Below are positions 62,501 to 64,000 of a stretch of DNA of 64,000 nt, one piece after another. Position 1 is the first letter of the stretch; every line of letters begins with the position of its first letter. Both the position numbers and the translations under genes were made by a program. The notes below the pieces were generated by a model. It was not told where the DNA came from, ran no database searches, and saw only the letters and a program-made list of their open reading frames with translations. Origin of the DNA: Verrucomicrobiota bacterium (GTDB lineage: Bacteria; Verrucomicrobiota; Verrucomicrobiia; Limisphaerales; JADJPG01); contig JADJPG010000002.1 in NCBI GenBank assembly GCA_016713365.1, positions 62,001 through 126,000 on the forward strand, read 5' to 3'.

Positions 62501-62718
62501 AGCGCAGCAGGGGCGAGGCTCCACTGATTGGTCGAATCGAGGCGGAAGGTTTGCTCGATGACGGCGCTGTTCGTGCCGAGGTTCGTCGCGTTGAGTCGCC
62601 ACTTTCCTTCTGCTGCTGGATTGATCTGTAACACCGGTTGCGCGTTGCCAGCGGCCAGCGTGATCGCCAGAAGCAGAAGGATCCCGAGTCTTCGCTGACG
62701 GACAACTTCACGTATCAT
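59524..62718 (-). CDS. large secreted protein with Ig/IPT-like, Gly-rich, calcium-binding and C-terminal QSxRAVRP repeats
   Basis: 1064 residues; signal peptide ending TLAAGNAQP. Order: an N-terminal region with bacterial Ig-like stretches (TTVRGGDSVSFPLTVFAPIA), IPT-like (VVTNVLPSRLREGELRPILI), a Gly-rich block (ARMIQPGGGGGGGGASYRPW, SGGNGGAGGRPNPDAFDDWD, QGGGGGPGGAGTIHLLAGER), then thrombospondin type 3 calcium repeats (DTPDSDGDGIGDADEILIG, LDPNSPDSDNDGIPDGEEWL, GDADGDGFPDTVENEAGSDP). The last 80 residues carry four copies of P-Q-S-x-R-A-V/I-R-P spaced 21-26 apart. A surface or extracellular structural role is inferred. Confidence 0.82.
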   Translation of the reverse strand: MIREVVRQRRLGILLLLAITLAAGNAQPVLQINPAAEGKWRLNATNLGTNSAVIEQTFRLDSTNQWSLAPAALGGTLKPSGPQQFLRLRVVPPTPPAPASESAIVFTTPPTTVRGGDSVSFPLTVFAPIASLQWLVNGVPGGSSDSGPITTNGLFTAPLLETNRVVEIRARAVLASGKVAEAISFLTVLSADIPVGPRSIVANTGGFVWSEDRELRLSVSPGALSADQILSVSNALDSAIDHDTDEFETLALFEAHPDGIQFAQPVSVEFPLNRWVEPSTLLPLSVASTGSPVTWNEESTATVLPGGLRATAALPHFSLWSIRRRLITGPTLPAIPVVTNVLPSRLREGELRPILISGSGLGAVRNITVHELDGARTTHLTVRSSVSVPAAPHQLGVLLKSFPNTNQPVGVDRQYRIRLTVGSGRFTDVIVTVTGLNEFDLQPQSIFTVPPVPATNRALYSRIRLSLFSTLTNQARVLAWQATDEVTVGGTIISTGLAGPDGEGLFPGYLPEPERSYSDAGGGAIASYPSNFEVTGQPGKPALVVNLNDYLPGSLNRIFGQPGQAGSDSSVWILDPLRPLPIRGEAMYGHYDRTLAQRINSRDESDYNFWNELADELTEDHPEGRKGHQGRPGGFVARQPWSGFHIGARMIQPGGGGGGGGASYRPWGYRFRTTPAIGLGGGSGGGGGNAISLVSGGILNVTEFSIVDTSGGNGGAGGRPNPDAFDDWDTLGQGGGGGPGGAGTIHLLAGERLFDTARGGGLRHIAGEWGAGGFLMTVHTHNQAAPKSWYAPIPDPPARSQAEVAGPDFNNAANGLQTSIRVSRLVEAQAMNPTLQDVVVRVINRAGEREFRVRGITARTRSVRLLLQPGTNSIFVTAIGDHAVLNREIVVLDTPDSDGDGIGDADEILIGLDPNSPDSDNDGIPDGEEWLNGGNSLPGDADGDGFPDTVENEAGSDPLDPASTPLNTDLGNGTNRAIIIAGPQSARAVRPTASVSAGFVTAQPQSTRAVRPEVTASQNVGATFVPASPQSTRAIRPLVAPTMSLTNGAHIATPQSPQLIRSIF

Positions 62719-62782
62719 GCCCGCAGCGTAACGGGCGCCTCCTTAAACCACGGTTAGGCCAACCTGAAATCGATTTAAGGTT

Positions 62783-64000
62783 TCAGCCCACGCGCGCGGC
62801 ACGCGGCAGTTCGACGGTGAAGCTGCTGCCCACGCCGATTTCGCTGCGCGCGTGAACGGTGCCCCCGTGCGCTTCGACCAAGGTCTTCACAATGGCCAGC
62901 CCCAGACCAGCACCGCCATCCGCGCGACGACGCGCGGCGTCCACCCGATAGAAACGATCGAACAACTTCGGGAGATGTTCCGGCGCGATACCGATGCCTT
63001 GATCCGCGACTTCGAGCGAAACGGTTCCCGGTTTTGCCGCGAGCGTGACACTCACGGGATGATTCTCAGGCGAATGGAGAATCGCGTTCTCGATCAGATT
63101 GAACACCACGCGATCCAGCGCGACGGCGTCGCCGGACAAGGACCAGTCCGCGCCGCTCGATGTGTCGGGATTGAACTGGAGCAGGACGTGGCGCTGGGAG
63201 GCCAGCGGTTCCAGCTTCGCGAGCGTTTGCTTCACGAGGGCGGCGAGGTCGACGGGCTGCCGCACGGCGAGCACCTGGCCGGCGTCCGAACGCGCGAGCG
63301 TGAGCAGGCTCTCGACGAGCCGGGAGAGATGAACACATTCGTCGAGATTGCTGCGGAGCGTCTGGACGAGAAACGGATGATTGCCCGGCTCGCGCAAGGC
63401 GACCTGGATTTCGCCGCGAAGAATCGTGAGCGGAGTGCGGAGTTCATGCGCGGCATCCGCGACGAAGCGTTGCTGCGCGAGGTGAACTTCGGTGACGCGT
63501 TCGAGCAGGCGATTGCAGGCGCGGAGCAGGCGCTGGCTGTCGGGATCGCCGGTTGAGGCGTTGAAGCGCGTGGAGGCGAGTTGATTCAGTTCCAACCGTT
63601 CCGCGGTGTCCGCGGCGAGATGCAGCGCGCGGATTTGCCGAAGCGACCACCAATGCCATCCGCCGGTGAGGGCGAGCAGCAGCGCGGTGAATCCGCCAAA
63701 GACAATCCAGCGATCGTGGAGCGGGCGTAACGCGTCGCTGAGCCGCATGGCCGCCTGCAGCCACGCGCTGATGTAGGAGCGCCGGGCGAGCTCGTCGTAG
63801 TCGTTCACGGATGTTGTCGCGACCAGCCAGCGATCACCGCCGCTGCTGGGGAGTTCGGCGATCCAGGCTGCGCCAATGATGTTGGTGGCGAAGTGGCGGT
63901 TGTAGAGCCGGGGCTCATTGGCGACGAAATCCGGGATGCCTTTGAACGGTTCGAGCGGCGTTTCATCATGACGTGGCGAGAGCAGCGATGGGAACGCCAT
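62783..64000 (-). CDS. sensor histidine kinase, two-component system (runs off the right edge)
   Basis: 405 residues are visible; the 5' end lies outside the window. An N-terminal periplasmic part (LPSSGGDRWLVATTSVNDYD) and a membrane segment WIVFGGFTALLLALTGGWHW (about 118-137) precede a HAMP-like linker. Then comes HisKA RFVADAAHELRTPLTILRGE with its His, the ATPase N box VVFNLIENAILHSP, G1 VADQGIGIAPEHL, F LFDRFYRVD and G2 GAGLGLAIVKTLVEAHGG. It resembles the OmpR-associated (heavy-metal/CusS-like) kinases by layout; the response regulator is not in the window. Confidence 0.88.
   Translation of the reverse strand: MAFPSLLSPRHDETPLEPFKGIPDFVANEPRLYNRHFATNIIGAAWIAELPSSGGDRWLVATTSVNDYDELARRSYISAWLQAAMRLSDALRPLHDRWIVFGGFTALLLALTGGWHWWSLRQIRALHLAADTAERLELNQLASTRFNASTGDPDSQRLLRACNRLLERVTEVHLAQQRFVADAAHELRTPLTILRGEIQVALREPGNHPFLVQTLRSNLDECVHLSRLVESLLTLARSDAGQVLAVRQPVDLAALVKQTLAKLEPLASQRHVLLQFNPDTSSGADWSLSGDAVALDRVVFNLIENAILHSPENHPVSVTLAAKPGTVSLEVADQGIGIAPEHLPKLFDRFYRVDAARRRADGGAGLGLAIVKTLVEAHGGTVHARSEIGVGSSFTVELPRAARVG

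Overview
The window looks like a Verrucomicrobiota (PVC superphylum) chromosome. It carries a pseudopilin of the H-X9-DG type, a DUF1587/1592/1595/1588/1585 secreted cytochrome, a PVC-type 'heme-binding CxxCH' propeller protein, a CotH-like protein, delta-60-repeat and Gly-rich secreted proteins, and SGNH-TPR proteins. Base composition is GC-rich. No rRNA or other phylogenetic marker is present, so the assignment is by gene repertoire only.

Region 1 (1 to about 22.7 kb) is a copper/heavy-metal resistance island that ends at a tyrosine recombinase (minus strand) beside tRNA-Ser(CGA). It opens with a CnrY-CnrX-CnrH-like metal-sensing sigma cassette whose sigma gene is split by an amber codon. 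There follows one long plus-strand block: a His-tailed micro-ORF, CopA-type multicopper oxidase, CopB-type outer-membrane protein, a small metal-binding lipoprotein, a CusCBA-type RND efflux system with an extra outer-membrane-like protein, a Cys-rich lipoprotein and a CGCC-containing beta-propeller. Next come a broken VOC gene between two 24-bp repeats, a second Cys-rich secreted protein, a pair of nested-palindrome repeats, and a Cys-tailed ECF sigma factor divergent from a Cu(I) P1B-ATPase. The island closes with a group of small secreted genes, several of them overlapping by 4 nt. Together they would oxidise, bind, cross-membrane pump and sense Cu(I)/related metals in the envelope.

Region 2 (22.7-45 kb) is core-like: ABC-F ATPase, aldehyde dehydrogenase, pseudopilin and its duplicated tail, secreted proteins, a Zn-alcohol dehydrogenase, CotH-like protein, MutY, a decayed ankyrin stretch, a sugar-phosphate isomerase-like gene, TPR protein, the DUF1592 cytochrome, a propeller-HEAT protein, an SGNH-TPR protein, a possible immunity-like CxxCG protein, a zinc-ribbon protein and RNase III.

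Region 3 (45-64 kb) holds a large GHMP-kinase/nucleotidyltransferase fusion, a c'-like cytochrome with a strong terminator, a four-gene minus-strand signalling operon (GAF kinase, REC-degenerate kinase, REC-HDOD, REC-degenerate HD-GYP), a Sco1-like protein, three large secreted proteins (delta-60 propeller, Gly-rich, thrombospondin-3/Gly-rich) and a sensor kinase running off the right edge.

At least ten genes contain single-base indels, mostly at short homopolymers, on both sides of the tRNA. I read most of these as draft-assembly errors and not as biology. Two in-frame nonsense codons (947 and 20947) are not indels and need separate checking.
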